Origin: Lelliottia jeotgali
GTDB lineage: Bacteria; Pseudomonadota; Gammaproteobacteria; Enterobacterales; Enterobacteriaceae
Length of the DNA stretch: 64,000 nucleotides
NCBI GenBank assembly: GCA_002271215.1
Contig: CP018628.1
Location: 496,001-560,000, forward strand
Reading direction: 5' to 3'
In this document: piece after piece, positions 26,740 to 35,443 of the stretch
Position numbering within the stretch: position 1 is the stretch's first letter
Layout: each line of letters starts with the position of its first letter
Notes under the pieces: generated by a model
What the model saw: only the letters and a program-made list of their open reading frames with translations
Databases searched by the model: none
What the model was told of the DNA's origin: nothing
Translations under genes and position numbers: made by a program

Positions 26740-27080
26740 AGCAGAATATAAAACCTGTATCACCTGTGAACGTGACAAGGGGGCTGCGCGGCCCCCTTGC
26801 CAATCCCCGCGCCCCGCCATGAAATCGGTGCTTCGCACTGCGCTCACCTCCCGGCCTGCTGCCTGAGGCCGGCTCGATTCCTGATTACTCGTCCCATACA
26901 TGGGACTCGCCCCTTCGGGACCAGCGCAAGCGCTGTTCAAAATTGCTCCCGGCAATTTTGTCCTGTCTCATTTCGCCTCTGGTCGCCATCTCTGGCGCCC
27001 AGACCTTGTCATCCGGCCTCCGGTTCGCCGATTTCTGCAGGGACCAACACCGGTGCCATATTCAGGCAACGGGCAGGAGA
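26740..27080. repeat. Hairpin-rich non-coding block without a credible gene
   Basis: Nothing coding is convincing here. The stretch contains a G/C hairpin gggggctgcgcggccccc (26779-26796) and a run of three hairpins at 26907-26963 (ccccttcggg, cagcgcaagcgctg, aaaattgc..gcaatttt) that is clearly related to 3649-3701 inside the pmbA-cybC repeat. It also contains the inverted pair gtcccatacatgggac. It looks like a mosaic of repeat modules or the footprint of a lost element at the edge of the hcp cargo. Confidence 0.5.
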
Positions 27081-27290
27081 TTAAGCGGGACGAACCCAAT
27101 CCTTCGACTGCCTCCAGGTCGTTGGAATATTCCCCGTATCATTCAACGCCCCTGGAAACGTCTTCAACCACTCCGCCACGCGCTGTTGATTGATTCCCGC
27201 CACGCTCATGCCTTCCAGGCAGCCCCACAGCTCGCGGGTGTTTTGCGGGGTGATGATGATGCAATCTGGCATAAACTCGTTGGCAGCCAC
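27081..27290 (-). CDS. Small protein of unknown function (69 aa)
   Basis: A GTG start at 27290 is preceded by aaggagttaatt, an ideal ribosome-binding site, which makes this short frame credible. The product begins with an MAANEFMPDC stretch and has TPQNTRELWGCLEGM, INQQRVAEWLKTFPGAL and the C-terminus WRQSKDWVRPA; it is soluble and rich in Trp. I do not recognise it. It lies at the edge of the AT-rich hcp region, with a 370-bp gap on its 5' side that presumably holds its promoter, and repeat DNA on its 3' side. Confidence 0.5.
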   Translation of the reverse strand: MAANEFMPDCIIITPQNTRELWGCLEGMSVAGINQQRVAEWLKTFPGALNDTGNIPTTWRQSKDWVRPA

Positions 27291-27661
27291 AATTAACTCC
27301 TTGATAGTTTTTTGTGGTTAGCGGTGTGAAGGTGTCCTACCACCTTTGCATCGCGCTTCTGACTTTCCCGCTCTGAAGAAAACCCCTCATTGCGTACGGC
27401 AAATCATACTCTTGTGGATAAAAAACAGTGCTTAGAAAACCGAGCAAATTTGCGAAATGCGAAGCCGCTTCAGACAAAAAGAGAAAGAAATGAAACGTTG
27501 CAACATTGCCGGGAAATATTGGCCGTTATGCCATCTGCGCGCCGTTAATTTTTTCCGAAATTGTGAACAAATTTCAAAATACGCAACCCATCGCTCATTT
27601 CACGATTGTATATAAGGTTTACACTTCTCCAGGACTTAACGCAAATTAGCAAGGAGTTGCT

Positions 27662-27913
27662 ATGTACAGGAACAATGAAGTCATTAGTTATTTGCAGACC
27701 AATAAAATTCTCGCATTGAAGTTAGATCATGCTGTATCTGGTGTTGGAAAGGTTGTATCAAATCAGATTGAAGTGACAGTGCTGGTGCGAAACGAGCGTT
27801 GTATTACACCTCCTGCTTTACGGATGAATATCAGGATGTCTGTCAGAAACAAAAGATGGAAGATATACGATTCAAGAATGGCGTCATCCATCTTATTCAG
27901 CATGGTGATGTAG
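27662..27913 (+). CDS. N-terminal part of an interrupted gene upstream of hcp
   Basis: The start is excellent (caaggagttgct then ATG), but the frame stops after 83 codons. It overlaps the 27799-28350 frame in the -1 register. The first ~45 residues (MYRNNEVISYLQTNKI..., VVSNQIEVTVLVRNER) read like authentic protein. After that the sense appears to pass to the other frame, where YYTSCFTDEYQDVCQ follows. This suggests a single-base deletion (or, less likely, programmed frameshifting) that splits one protein of about 229 residues. The family is unknown. Confidence 0.5.
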   Translation: MYRNNEVISYLQTNKILALKLDHAVSGVGKVVSNQIEVTVLVRNERCITPPALRMNIRMSVRNKRWKIYDSRMASSILFSMVM

Positions 27914-28350
27914 TGTATGACATGCTGCATATTTATTTCGAAGAAATCTTCAAATACAAAACATCTGATCAAATAGAGCACATCAAACAAATGTTAATGG
28001 CAGTTAATGTGCATATTGCCGCAAGCTCACTGACAAGTGCAGGATTTGCGTTAGCGGTTGCCTCTGCCGTCGGCATGGGTTTGAATCTAAGCATCGATAT
28101 GAGTGCTTTAGTAGGAGGTAGATCTGGGGCAGCTTTAGCAGGGATCGGCGTTTATGGCGTTGTTCAGAATGCTGCGGAAAGCGCGCGTCGTCTGCATTAT
28201 GTCTATCCGGTCTATTACTCTGCGCTGTACGCCAAAGAGCTGGAGATGATGTATTTTCTGGTGGAACCCTTATTTGAGCGAGCTGATGCGTTTAAAAAAT
28301 CAATATCAGACGAAAGTATCGCTGAGATTATAACCAGAATGATTCGATAA
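27799..28350 (+). CDS. Glycine-rich putative membrane protein next to hcp (frame-disrupted C-terminal part)
   Basis: It has up to 183 residues, with no good start of its own (TTG at 27799, no ribosome-binding site). It is best read as the continuation of the 27662 frame after a -1 shift. The middle holds an alanine/glycine-rich stretch (AASSLTSAGFALAVASAVGMG ... GGRSGAALAGIGVYGVV, residues ~75-123) like a glycine-zipper hairpin that could insert in a membrane. The C-terminal part is helical and charged. Placed directly before a small membrane protein and Hcp, it may be an Hcp-delivered membrane-active effector; this is inference. Confidence 0.55.
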   Translation: MYYTSCFTDEYQDVCQKQKMEDIRFKNGVIHLIQHGDVVYDMLHIYFEEIFKYKTSDQIEHIKQMLMAVNVHIAASSLTSAGFALAVASAVGMGLNLSIDMSALVGGRSGAALAGIGVYGVVQNAAESARRLHYVYPVYYSALYAKELEMMYFLVEPLFERADAFKKSISDESIAEIITRMIR

Positions 28351-28352
28351 CC

Positions 28353-28541
28353 ATGATGAACATGTTTAAAAGAGTGTTGAGACGAATATTCAGATCGTTA
28401 GTTTCTTACTACGGTCCCACTGTGTTAACAATCATATTTGCATTAGCGCAGGGTTTATTGTTCCCTGATAGCCCAATTTTGCTCACACCCTTGTTCTTCA
28501 TTGTAATGTTATTTGTTTTTGGTCGTTACTTGAAATGGTGA
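28353..28541 (+). CDS. Small two-helix membrane protein, possible immunity protein
   Basis: The 62-residue product has a basic N-terminus (FKRVLRRIFRSL) and two hydrophobic segments (PTVLTIIFALAQGLLF and ILLTPLFFIVMLFVFGRYL). It starts two bases after the stop of the preceding frame, suggesting co-translation. In type VI cargo, such small membrane proteins often protect against a membrane-active effector encoded just upstream. I recognise no specific family. Confidence 0.55.
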   Translation: MMNMFKRVLRRIFRSLVSYYGPTVLTIIFALAQGLLFPDSPILLTPLFFIVMLFVFGRYLKW

Positions 28542-28587
28542 TATCAAAACACCACCGCCATTAATAATTCACTTATAAGGAAAAGAT

Positions 28588-29067
28588 ATGTCTACTCCAG
28601 CTTATTTATGGCTTGATGATGAAAATGGCTCTCCGGTTGTTGGCAGTTGCTTAATGCCGACACGTTTAGGCTCAATCGAATTAAAGTCCTTTTCCCATGG
28701 TGTCAATATTCCGGTCGATCCGAGTTGGGGTAAACTCACTGGCACGCGTGTACACCGTCCGATCACGCTGGTAAAGGAATTCGACCAGACTACACCTCTT
28801 TTGTATCGGGCTTTGTGCGAAGGACGAACAATGAAGAAAGCTACGATCAGGATGTATCGCATCCTGGAATCAGGTATTGAGTCCGAGTATTTCAATATCA
28901 TTCTGGATAACGTCAAAATCATCACTTTATCGCCGTACCTGGCGCCTAACGGCATGAGTAGTACGCATCTGGAAACGCTGGAATTACGCTATGAAGCGAT
29001 CACCTGGAAGTACACTGAAGGGAATATTATCTATCGCGATTCATGGAATAATCGCTGCTGTGCCTGA
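28588..29067 (+). CDS. hcp: Type VI secretion tube protein Hcp (TssD), orphan
   Basis: The 159-residue Hcp-family protein starts MSTPAYLWLDDENGSPV and contains HGVNIPVDPSWGKLTGTRVHRPITLVKEFDQ, LCEGRTMKKATIRMYR, and the terminal ETLELRYEAITWKYTEG. These features are typical of the Hcp1/DUF796 ring that stacks into the T6SS inner tube and carries effectors in its lumen. No other tss gene is in the window, so this is an orphan hcp with its own cargo, dependent on a T6SS encoded elsewhere. The ribosome-binding site is aaggaaaagat. Base composition is more AT-rich than the flanking backbone, pointing to transfer. Confidence 0.9.
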   Translation: MSTPAYLWLDDENGSPVVGSCLMPTRLGSIELKSFSHGVNIPVDPSWGKLTGTRVHRPITLVKEFDQTTPLLYRALCEGRTMKKATIRMYRILESGIESEYFNIILDNVKIITLSPYLAPNGMSSTHLETLELRYEAITWKYTEGNIIYRDSWNNRCCA

Positions 29068-29097
29068 CCTATTTACTGGCGGGAAACACCAGAAACA

Positions 29098-29120
29098 GCC
29101 CCCTCCGCAGCGGAGAGGGC
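29098..29120 (-). terminator. Hairpin after ridA
   Basis: The stem gccccctccgc / gcggagagggc (slightly imperfect) lies 8 bp beyond the ridA stop, between the convergent hcp and ridA. It is a likely shared terminator. Confidence 0.5.
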
Positions 29121-29127
29121 AAACAGA

Positions 29128-29514
29128 TTAGCGACGAACCGCAATCGCCTCAATCTCAATCTTCACGTCTTTCGGCAGACGCGCTACTTCCACACAAGAA
29201 CGCGCCGGGAAGGTCGCTTCGTGCTCGTTGAAGAACGCTTCGTAAGTGGCGTTAACGGTCGCGAAATCATTCAGATCTTTCACGAACACGGTCGTTTTCA
29301 CGATATCGCCCACTTTCAGGCCCGCAGATTCAACGATCGCTTTCACGTTTTCCAGTGACTGACGCGCCTGCGCCGCCACATCGTTTGGCACTTCGCCGGT
29401 TTTCGGGTTCACCGGGATCTGGCCGGAAGTGATAATCATGCTGCCCAGGTCAACGCCCTGAACGTAAGGACCGATAGCCGCTGGTGCATTTTCCGTCGCA
29501 AGTACTTTGCTCAT
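29128..29514 (-). CDS. ridA: 2-iminobutanoate/2-iminopropanoate deaminase RidA
   Basis: The 128-residue YjgF/YER057c/UK114 family trimer hydrolyses reactive enamine/imine intermediates released by PLP enzymes. Family motifs visible include GPYVQGVDLGSMIITSGQIP and the catalytic arginine region ARSCVEVARLPKDVKIEIEAIA. It lies downstream of pyrBI, as in E. coli. Confidence 0.97.
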   Translation of the reverse strand: MSKVLATENAPAAIGPYVQGVDLGSMIITSGQIPVNPKTGEVPNDVAAQARQSLENVKAIVESAGLKVGDIVKTTVFVKDLNDFATVNATYEAFFNEHEATFPARSCVEVARLPKDVKIEIEAIAVRR

Positions 29515-29565
29515 GTTTTCTCCAGGATAACAGCGTTAAAAAGTTCCCGGCCATTATACACATCA

Positions 29566-29680
29566 TCCTTCACGCCGCCTCTTCGTTGGCTGCGTCCTCA
29601 TACCCCGGTCACATAGTTTCCTATGCTCCCGGGGATATTCGGACTTGCCGCCTCGATGCGACGCGAATGATTTCGTGTAA
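29566..29680. repeat. Diverged copy of the long palindromic intergenic repeat
   Basis: The segment cgttggctgcgtcctcat ... ggtcacatagtttcctatgctcccggggatattcg ... cttgccgcct matches, position by position with gaps, the left half of the 3540-3725 element (cgttggctgcgcgtgctcac ... cacttactttagtaagctcctggggactcg ... cttgccgcg). It lies between ridA and pyrI. Confidence 0.6.
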
Positions 29681-29711
29681 CCGGAGCCCGGGATCCCATT
29701 ACCAACCTCAA

Positions 29712-30173
29712 TTAGTTGGCCAGCACCACATAATGAGAAAACTCTTTTTCGCAGTATTTGCATTTGAGTGCGATGTCATTCGCCCGTTTTTTCACTGCAA
29801 AACTGGACGAAACCGGCTCAGCATGACTGATGCAGTTGCTGTTCGGGCAGACCAGTACGTGCTCAATGCGTTCCGGTAAGTTCGGGCGCGATTTGCCCAC
29901 CACTTCGTAATCGTCGATGCGATTCACCGTCGCGTCCGGCGCGTACAGGGACAGCTGGTTCACCTGCTCGTCGGTCAGGAAGGTGTTCTCGATTTTGATC
30001 AGGTCTTTGCGGCCCATCTCGCCGGACGGCAGGTTCAGGCCGATAGTGATGCGCTGGTCGGTTTCGGTCAGCTTGAACAGCGTCAGCAGCTTAAAGCCCA
30101 CCATCGCCGGGATATGGTCAATCACGGTGCCACGTTTGATGGCTTCAACCTGGAGTTTATTATCATGTGTCAT
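29712..30173 (-). CDS. pyrI: Aspartate carbamoyltransferase regulatory chain
   Basis: The 153-residue regulatory subunit of ATCase binds CTP/ATP and gives allosteric control of pyrimidine synthesis. The C-terminal zinc site has four cysteines in CPNSNC and CKYC. The family N-terminus [21 protein letters not shown] sets the start at 30173, not at the ATG two codons upstream. The gene is 12 bp downstream of pyrB. Confidence 0.97.
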   Translation of the reverse strand: MTHDNKLQVEAIKRGTVIDHIPAMVGFKLLTLFKLTETDQRITIGLNLPSGEMGRKDLIKIENTFLTDEQVNQLSLYAPDATVNRIDDYEVVGKSRPNLPERIEHVLVCPNSNCISHAEPVSSSFAVKKRANDIALKCKYCEKEFSHYVVLAN

Positions 30174-30185
30174 TGTCATTTCCCC

Positions 30186-31118
30186 TTACAGAGCGAATTC
30201 GCGATTCAGAACCAGTGCCAGTAACGCCTGGCGAGCGAAGATGCCGTTCCCGGCCTGCTGGAAGTACCAGGCGTGCGGCGTTTTGTCGACGTCGGTGGCG
30301 ATTTCGTCGATGCGCGGCAGCGGGTGCAGCACTTTCATGTTCGTACGCGCACCTTCAAGGTCACTGGCGCGCAGGATGAACTGGGCTTTGACGTTGGCGT
30401 ACTCGGACGGGTCCAGACGCTCTTTCTGCACGCGGGTCATGTACAGAATATCCACTTCACCCATCACCTCTTCGATGCTGGCGTGCTGGCTCCACTGGAT
30501 GCCTTTTTCGTCGAGCATATCGAGAATGTACTGCGGCATCGCCAGCGCGGCCGGGGCGATAAAGTAGAATCGGTTGCCGTTAAATTTCGCCAGCGCCTGG
30601 GCCAGAGAGTGGACGGTGCGGCCATATTTCAGGTCCCCGACCATCGCGATGTGCAGGTTTTCCAGGCGACCCTGAGTCTCCTGGATGGTGAACAGATCCA
30701 GCAGGGTCTGTGTCGGATGCTGGTTCGCACCGTCACCGGCGTTCAGCACTGGAATGCCGCCGGAGAACTCGGTCGCCAGACGCGCGGCGCCTTCCTGTGG
30801 GTGGCGCATCACAATCGCGTCCACGTAGGTGCTGATGACGGAGATAGTGTCCGCCAGCGTCTCGCCTTTTTTGCCGAGCGATGTGTTGCTGCCGTCGGAG
30901 AAACCGACCACGCTCGCGCCGAGGCGGTGCATCGAGGTCTCGAACGACAGACGGGTGCGGGTGGAGGCTTCAAAGAAGCAGCTCGCAATCACTTTGTGCT
31001 TGAGCAGCTCGGGCTGTGGGTTGGCCTTCAGTTTTGCCGCGGTATCGAGAACCAGTTCCAGCTCTTCGCGGCTGAGGTCATTGATGGAAATGATGTGTTT
31101 TTGATAAAGCGGATTCAT
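30186..31118 (-). CDS. pyrB: Aspartate carbamoyltransferase catalytic chain
   Basis: The 310-residue catalytic subunit condenses aspartate and carbamoyl phosphate, the first committed step of pyrimidine synthesis. It has the carbamoyl-phosphate site [13 protein letters not shown], the mobile SLGKKGET loop, the HPTQTLLDL motif and the aspartate-binding loop [10 protein letters not shown]. Transcribed behind the pyrL leader and attenuator. Confidence 0.98.
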   Translation of the reverse strand: MNPLYQKHIISINDLSREELELVLDTAAKLKANPQPELLKHKVIASCFFEASTRTRLSFETSMHRLGASVVGFSDGSNTSLGKKGETLADTISVISTYVDAIVMRHPQEGAARLATEFSGGIPVLNAGDGANQHPTQTLLDLFTIQETQGRLENLHIAMVGDLKYGRTVHSLAQALAKFNGNRFYFIAPAALAMPQYILDMLDEKGIQWSQHASIEEVMGEVDILYMTRVQKERLDPSEYANVKAQFILRASDLEGARTNMKVLHPLPRIDEIATDVDKTPHAWYFQQAGNGIFARQALLALVLNREFAL

Positions 31119-31139
31119 GTTTATCTCCTGACGCCGGGC

Positions 31140-31166
31140 AAAAAAAAGCCCCTCAAATGAGGGGCT
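31140..31166 (-). terminator. pyrBI attenuator
   Basis: On the minus strand, agcccctc-attt-gaggggct is followed by eight T residues, an intrinsic terminator overlapping the end of pyrL and 22 bp before pyrB. In the known mechanism, low UTP couples transcription and translation of pyrL, and the ribosome prevents this hairpin from forming. Confidence 0.9.
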
Positions 31167-31257
31167 CTGGGAATAGGGTTATCAACGGGAAGAAAAACGG
31201 CAGGCCAGCGTCTGTTTTCAGACGCGGTATGACTGTATGTCGTACACGCTTGACCAT
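31153..31257 (-). CDS. pyrL: pyrBI operon leader peptide
   Basis: The 34-codon frame from ATG 31257 (ribosome-binding site gggaggaagtc) contains the conserved middle [16 protein letters not shown] seen in E. coli PyrL. It ends inside the attenuator hairpin. The C-terminus is shorter than the 44-residue E. coli peptide. The U-rich codons (TTTTTCTTC) are where UTP-sensitive pausing acts. Confidence 0.88.
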   Translation of the reverse strand: MVKRVRHTVIPRLKTDAGLPFFFPLITLFPEPLI

Positions 31258-31357
31258 GACTTCCTCCCGGCAAATTGTCGGGCATTATACTCAGCTCGAT
31301 GTTCTGATCAAGCGATTAATGCACACTTTACTCAGTGCAAACGGTTCTATTTGAATA

Positions 31358-31837
31358 TTAATGCGTTCTGAGTAAATAATTAATTTGCTTGTGAACCAGC
31401 GCCGTGCGCTTCACCACACGGGGCGCGACCCAGACAATACTGCTTCCGGCCACCACACCTAAAATTTCCGGTAACTGGTGATAATCCAGAATTCGCGCCA
31501 CGGCGCGGCCATATCCGGCGACGGTATGGATAAGGATAAATTCGCTGTTGTGCTCCACGCTGACCACCATTTCGGAGATCGAACGGGCCGCGTCGGGGGC
31601 GGGGCGTAACTGCGGATTCATCGAATAAATCTTTTGTCCTTTGGCATTTCGAATTTTTATGACACCCAGCAATTTCAGCAGCCGGGAGACGCTTGACTGG
31701 CTGATGCTGTCAAACCCGCGTTCCTGCAGGTCTCGGCGGATTTCTTCCTGGGAAAGGTAGCTATTTTCGCTAATCAGGCTCTGGCATACCGCGAGCTGAA
31801 GTTGTTCTTTTGGGGAGTATTCTCCATATTCCATCAT
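31358..31837 (-). CDS. ArgR-family repressor, paralogue linked to the arginine deiminase operon
   Basis: The 159-residue ArgR homologue has an N-terminal winged helix (SQEEIRRDLQERGFDSISQSSVSRLLKLLGV) and a C-terminal arginine-binding hexamerisation domain (HTVAGYGRAVARILDY, ILGVVAGSSIVWVAP). The chromosomal argR lies beside mdh in these bacteria, so this copy next to arc genes is a second regulator, probably dedicated to arcABC. The sequence departs from housekeeping ArgR (for example the N-terminus MMEYGEYSPKEQLQ). It lies downstream of the antiporter on the same strand, separated by a BIME. Confidence 0.85.
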   Translation of the reverse strand: MMEYGEYSPKEQLQLAVCQSLISENSYLSQEEIRRDLQERGFDSISQSSVSRLLKLLGVIKIRNAKGQKIYSMNPQLRPAPDAARSISEMVVSVEHNSEFILIHTVAGYGRAVARILDYHQLPEILGVVAGSSIVWVAPRVVKRTALVHKQINYLLRTH

Positions 31838-31868
31838 CTGGTTCCCATCTCTGTTGCCAACAAAAAAT

Positions 31869-31940
31869 GCCCGGTGGCGCTGCGCTTACCGGGCCTACAA
31901 AAAGATTACCGTAGGCCGGATAAGCGCAGCGCCATCCGGC
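31869..31940. repeat. BIME: two opposed REP elements
   Basis: tgcccggtggcgctgcgcttaccgggcctaca and gtaggccggataagcgcagcgccatccggca face each other, the same layout as at 1430. It lies between the arc antiporter and the ArgR paralogue and likely insulates their expression levels. Confidence 0.85.
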
Positions 31941-31943
31941 AAA

Positions 31944-33347
31944 TCAGATAAGCGCACCTAGGCTTAACGTCGCCATAATCAGCACCGTCAAAATCCCCAG
32001 CAGCGGGGCGACCCACTTGAGATAACGCACGTACGGCACGCGCGCGATCGCCAGTCCCCCCATCACCACGGCGGACGTCGGTGTGACTAGATTGACAATC
32101 CCGGAAGCTGACTGGTACGCCGTCACGACCAGGTCGCGATTGACGTTAGCGAAATCGGCGAGCGGTGCCATGATCGGCATCGTCAGAACGGCAAGCCCGG
32201 AGGAAGAAGGCACCAGAAATGACAGCACCACTTCGAGCCAGTACATCACGTTAATGAACGCCACCGTCGACAATCCTGTGACCATGTCTTCCGCACTGTG
32301 CAAAATCGTGTGCGTAATCATGCCCTTATCCATGATGACTACGATACCGCGCGCAATCCCAATAATCAGCGCGACGCCCAGCAAATCCCGCGCCCCGTTG
32401 ATAAATGTTGAGGTCAGCTCTTCTTCGCTCATGCGGGCAATCAGCCCGACGATTATCGCGCTGGCGAGAAACACCGCAGAAATCTCCGCCATCCACCAGC
32501 CGAGCACTGCCACGCCGTAGATCATCACCGCGAAGGCGAGGGCGAAAATCACCAGAATCACTTTGCGCACCGGGGTAAATTCCAGCGACTGTTCGCCCTT
32601 ATCACCGAGGAAATGCGCGCGGTTCTCTGCCTCTTTGTCGGCGACGATCGACAGAGACGGATCCTGGCGCACCTTGCGGGCGTAGCGCATGACCCACCAC
32701 ACGCAGATCACCCAGCCGATCGCCAGCAGCGCCACGCGGAGCATGATTCCGTTGGTGAACGGGATCCCGGCGGCGTTGGCGGCGATCACCGTGGCGAACG
32801 GGTTAATGGTGGAGCCGAGCGTGCCGATCCCCGCGCCGAGTAAAACGGTCGATGCTGCCACCACCGGATCAAAACGAGCGGCCAGCATCACCGGGACGAG
32901 TAGCGTGTAGAACGGCAGCGACTCTTCGGCCATACCGTAGATGGTCCCGCCTGCGGCGAACAGCGCCATCAGGATCGGGATCATCCACTCTTCGCGGCCC
33001 CGCAGGCGGGTGGTGACGCGTTCGATCCCGGCGTCAATCGCCCCGGTTTTGGTGACGATCCCCAGAAAGCCACCGATGATCAGAATAAACAGCGCCACGT
33101 CGATCGCGCCCGCCTGGCCCGATTCCGGATCGTACAGCCCGGCAATAGGGGCCATCAGCACCGAGACGATCCCCTGCGGATGCGCGGCGACGTGTGCGTA
33201 AGTTCCGGCAATGGGCACTTCTTTGCCGAGCGTGGCGTTCATCGCCATCTGGTATTGCCCGGCTGGAACAATCCAGCTCAGGGCGGCGACCACGGCGATC
33301 AGGAAAAAGAGAATGGTGTAAGCGGAAGGAAATTTGAACTTGCCCAT
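31944..33347 (-). CDS. YfcC-family basic amino acid antiporter, arc operon
   Basis: The 467-residue membrane protein has about 12 hydrophobic segments and belongs to the YfcC/C4-dicarboxylate anaerobic carrier (DUF) family. It starts MGKFKFPSAYTILFFLIAVV. Motifs include IYGMAEESLPFY, GAGIGTLGSTINPFAT and FLVPSSSGLAVLTMPIMAPLAD. The ATG at 33347 has ggag a few bases upstream, inside an alternative longer frame (33359). As the fourth gene of arcA-arcC-arcB it most likely serves as the arginine/ornithine exchanger, replacing classical ArcD. The transport role is inferred from context. Confidence 0.85.
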   Translation of the reverse strand: MGKFKFPSAYTILFFLIAVVAALSWIVPAGQYQMAMNATLGKEVPIAGTYAHVAAHPQGIVSVLMAPIAGLYDPESGQAGAIDVALFILIIGGFLGIVTKTGAIDAGIERVTTRLRGREEWMIPILMALFAAGGTIYGMAEESLPFYTLLVPVMLAARFDPVVAASTVLLGAGIGTLGSTINPFATVIAANAAGIPFTNGIMLRVALLAIGWVICVWWVMRYARKVRQDPSLSIVADKEAENRAHFLGDKGEQSLEFTPVRKVILVIFALAFAVMIYGVAVLGWWMAEISAVFLASAIIVGLIARMSEEELTSTFINGARDLLGVALIIGIARGIVVIMDKGMITHTILHSAEDMVTGLSTVAFINVMYWLEVVLSFLVPSSSGLAVLTMPIMAPLADFANVNRDLVVTAYQSASGIVNLVTPTSAVVMGGLAIARVPYVRYLKWVAPLLGILTVLIMATLSLGALI

Positions 33348-33394
33348 GATGTTCTCCATGCCCCGGCGCAGCCTGTGGCCGCGCCGGGCGGTGA

Positions 33395-34399
33395 TTAGTC
33401 GCCGAGTGTCGCCACCATGACCGCTTTAATGGTGTGCATGCGGTTTTCTGCTTCGTCGAAGACGATAGAGTTCGGGGATTCGAAGACCTCTTCCGTCACT
33501 TCCAGCCCTTTCAGGCCGTATGCCATTTCGATTTCGCGGCCCACTTTGGTGTGTTCGTTGTGGAACGCCGGCAGGCAGTGCATGAATTTCACGTTCGGAT
33601 TGCCGGTGGCTTTCATGACGTCGCAGTTGATTTGGTACGGTTTCATCAGGCTGACGCGCTCGGCCCAGGCTTCTTTCGGTTCGCCCATCGACACCCATAC
33701 GTCGGTGTAGAGGAAATCAGTGCCGTGGACGCCTTCATTCACGTCGTCAGTTAGAGTGATGCGCGCCCCGGTCTCTTTGGCGATGGCTCGGCACTGCTCG
33801 ACCAGTCCGGCTTCTGGCCAGAAGGATTTCGGGGCCACTAGGCGGATATCCATGCCCATTTTCGCCGCGCCGACCATCAGCGAGTTGCCCATGTTGTTTC
33901 GCGCATCGCCCAGATAGGCGAAGCTCAGCTCCGGCAGGGTTTTGCCCGGCGCGTGTTCGAGCATGGTCATCAGGTCGGCGAGGATTTGCGTTGGATGGAA
34001 TTCGTTGGTCAGGCCGTTCCAGACCGGCACGCCCGCATACTCACCCAGCTCTTCGACGATCTCCTGGCCGTAACCGCGATACTCGATGCCGTCGTACATG
34101 CGGCCCAGCACGCGGGCGGTGTCTTTCATTGACTCTTTATGGCCAATCTGCGATCCGCTTGGGCCGAGGTACGTCACCTGCGCGCCCTGGTCGAACGCGC
34201 CTACTTCAAAAGCGCAGCGCGTGCGGGTGGAGGTTTTTTCGAAGATCAGGGCGATATTTTTGCCGACTAAAGTTTGTTTTTCGCGCCCGGCTTTTTTGGC
34301 TGCTTTCAGGTCGATGGCGAGATCGATCAGGTACTGGATCTCTGCCGGGGTGTAGTCCAGCAGTTTGAGGAAGTTGCGGTTTTTCAGGTTGATGGTCAT
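33395..34399 (-). CDS. arcB: Ornithine carbamoyltransferase, catabolic (arginine deiminase pathway)
   Basis: The 334-residue OTCase has the carbamoyl-phosphate motif [22 protein letters not shown], and the ornithine/catalytic HCLPAFH. Family N-terminus [20 protein letters not shown] 34399 behind aaggatcacc. The frame open back to 34525 is repeat DNA. Lying between arcC and the antiporter, it should work in the phosphorolytic direction (citrulline to ornithine plus carbamoyl phosphate). A second, biosynthetic OTCase (argI) is at 45333, diverged throughout its length. Confidence 0.93.
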   Translation of the reverse strand: MTINLKNRNFLKLLDYTPAEIQYLIDLAIDLKAAKKAGREKQTLVGKNIALIFEKTSTRTRCAFEVGAFDQGAQVTYLGPSGSQIGHKESMKDTARVLGRMYDGIEYRGYGQEIVEELGEYAGVPVWNGLTNEFHPTQILADLMTMLEHAPGKTLPELSFAYLGDARNNMGNSLMVGAAKMGMDIRLVAPKSFWPEAGLVEQCRAIAKETGARITLTDDVNEGVHGTDFLYTDVWVSMGEPKEAWAERVSLMKPYQINCDVMKATGNPNVKFMHCLPAFHNEHTKVGREIEMAYGLKGLEVTEEVFESPNSIVFDEAENRMHTIKAVMVATLGD

Positions 34400-34430
34400 G
34401 TGGTGATCCTTTTTAAATTTGAGCTGTCTG

Positions 34431-34510
34431 GTGCCCTCACCCCGTCCCTCTCCCACAGGGAGAGGGGGTATGAGTTCCCTCTCCCCTTGGGAGAGGGTTA
34501 GGGTGTGGGG
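34431..34510. repeat. CCCTCTCCC-type intergenic palindrome pair, copy 4
   Basis: It lies between arcC and arcB: gtgccctcaccccgtccctctcccacagggagaggggg, then ctctccccttgggagagggttagggtg. It sits inside the arc operon, so it probably shapes relative mRNA stability. Confidence 0.85.
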
Positions 34511-34521
34511 AAAAATACGAA

Positions 34522-35433
34522 TCAATTGCGAATCAACGTCCCTTTATCCCCGGCCAGAATCGCGGCACCGTCGGCCAGTGCGCCAATCCCGGCGATGCCG
34601 TTGCACGCCTCGACAAATTCACGGCAGGCGCTCACTTTCGGGCCCATCGAACCGGCGTCAAAGTGCATGGTTTTGAGCACATCCGGCGAAACTTGCGCCA
34701 GCGGGCGTTGGGTCGGCGTGCCCCAGTCGAGATACACTGCGTCAGCGTCCGTGAGGATCAGCAGCGCATCGGCTTCAATTTGGCGGGCCAGCAGGGCGGC
34801 GGAGAGATCTTTGTCGATCACCGCTTCAATGCCGTGGTAGCCACTGGCGTTTTCCACCACCGGGACACCGCCGCCGCCGTTGCAAATCACCAGATGATCG
34901 CGGGCGATAAGGGCGGTGATGGCGTCGCTCTCGACGATGCGTTTCGGCTGTGGCGAAGGCACCACGCGGCGGAAGTAGCTGCCGTCGGCTTTAAACACCC
35001 AGCCTTTTTCCGTCTGCAGGGTTTTGGCTTGTTCCTCGCTATAAACCGGGCCGATGTATTTGGTCGGGTTGCGAAACGCGGGGTCAGCGGCGTCCACTTC
35101 GACCTGGGTCAACAGGACGCTCACCTCGCGCTGCGGCAAGTTGTTTTTCAGCGCTTGCTGGAGCATGTAGCCGATCATCCCCTGGCTTTCCGCGCCGAGG
35201 ATGTCCAGCGGGTAGGGCGTGACTTTGTCGTAGGCACTGTTTTGCAACGCCAGTAGCCCGACCTGCGGGCCGTTGCCGTGGACCAGCACCACGCGCCACT
35301 GGGCGGTGAGTCCGGCGATCGTGCGGGCGGCCAGCTCAATGTTCTGCCGCTGAATATCCGCTTCCAGCGGCTCGCCACGTTTGAGCAGCGCATTGCCGCC
35401 CAGCGCCACGACCAGAGTGGGTTTTCTTTCCAT
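34522..35433 (-). CDS. arcC: Carbamate kinase
   Basis: The 303-residue amino-acid-kinase-family enzyme transfers phosphate from carbamoyl phosphate to ADP, the ATP-forming step of arginine fermentation. Motifs: [15 protein letters not shown] at the N-terminus, [10 protein letters not shown], the substrate loop [14 protein letters not shown] and the ATP site [12 protein letters not shown]. It starts 10 bp after arcA behind aggagccatc. Confidence 0.95.
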   Translation of the reverse strand: MERKPTLVVALGGNALLKRGEPLEADIQRQNIELAARTIAGLTAQWRVVLVHGNGPQVGLLALQNSAYDKVTPYPLDILGAESQGMIGYMLQQALKNNLPQREVSVLLTQVEVDAADPAFRNPTKYIGPVYSEEQAKTLQTEKGWVFKADGSYFRRVVPSPQPKRIVESDAITALIARDHLVICNGGGGVPVVENASGYHGIEAVIDKDLSAALLARQIEADALLILTDADAVYLDWGTPTQRPLAQVSPDVLKTMHFDAGSMGPKVSACREFVEACNGIAGIGALADGAAILAGDKGTLIRN

Positions 35434-35443
35434 GATGGCTCCT

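Noticed and set aside
26680-26955. Minus-strand frame containing LNSACAGPEGA, also seen at 3389-3706
   Set aside because: Both frames arise from translating the shared three-hairpin repeat module; the common peptide comes from repeat DNA, not from a protein family.
27662-28350. Reading the -1 overlap before hcp as programmed frameshifting
   Set aside because: No clear slippery heptamer followed by a strong stem or pseudoknot was found in 27770-27850, so a simple deletion is the more economical reading, though recoding is not excluded.
33395-34525. 42-codon N-terminal extension of arcB, and a similar extension of xynR
   Set aside because: The extensions translate CCCTCTCCC-type repeats; the family starts are at 34399 and 45001.
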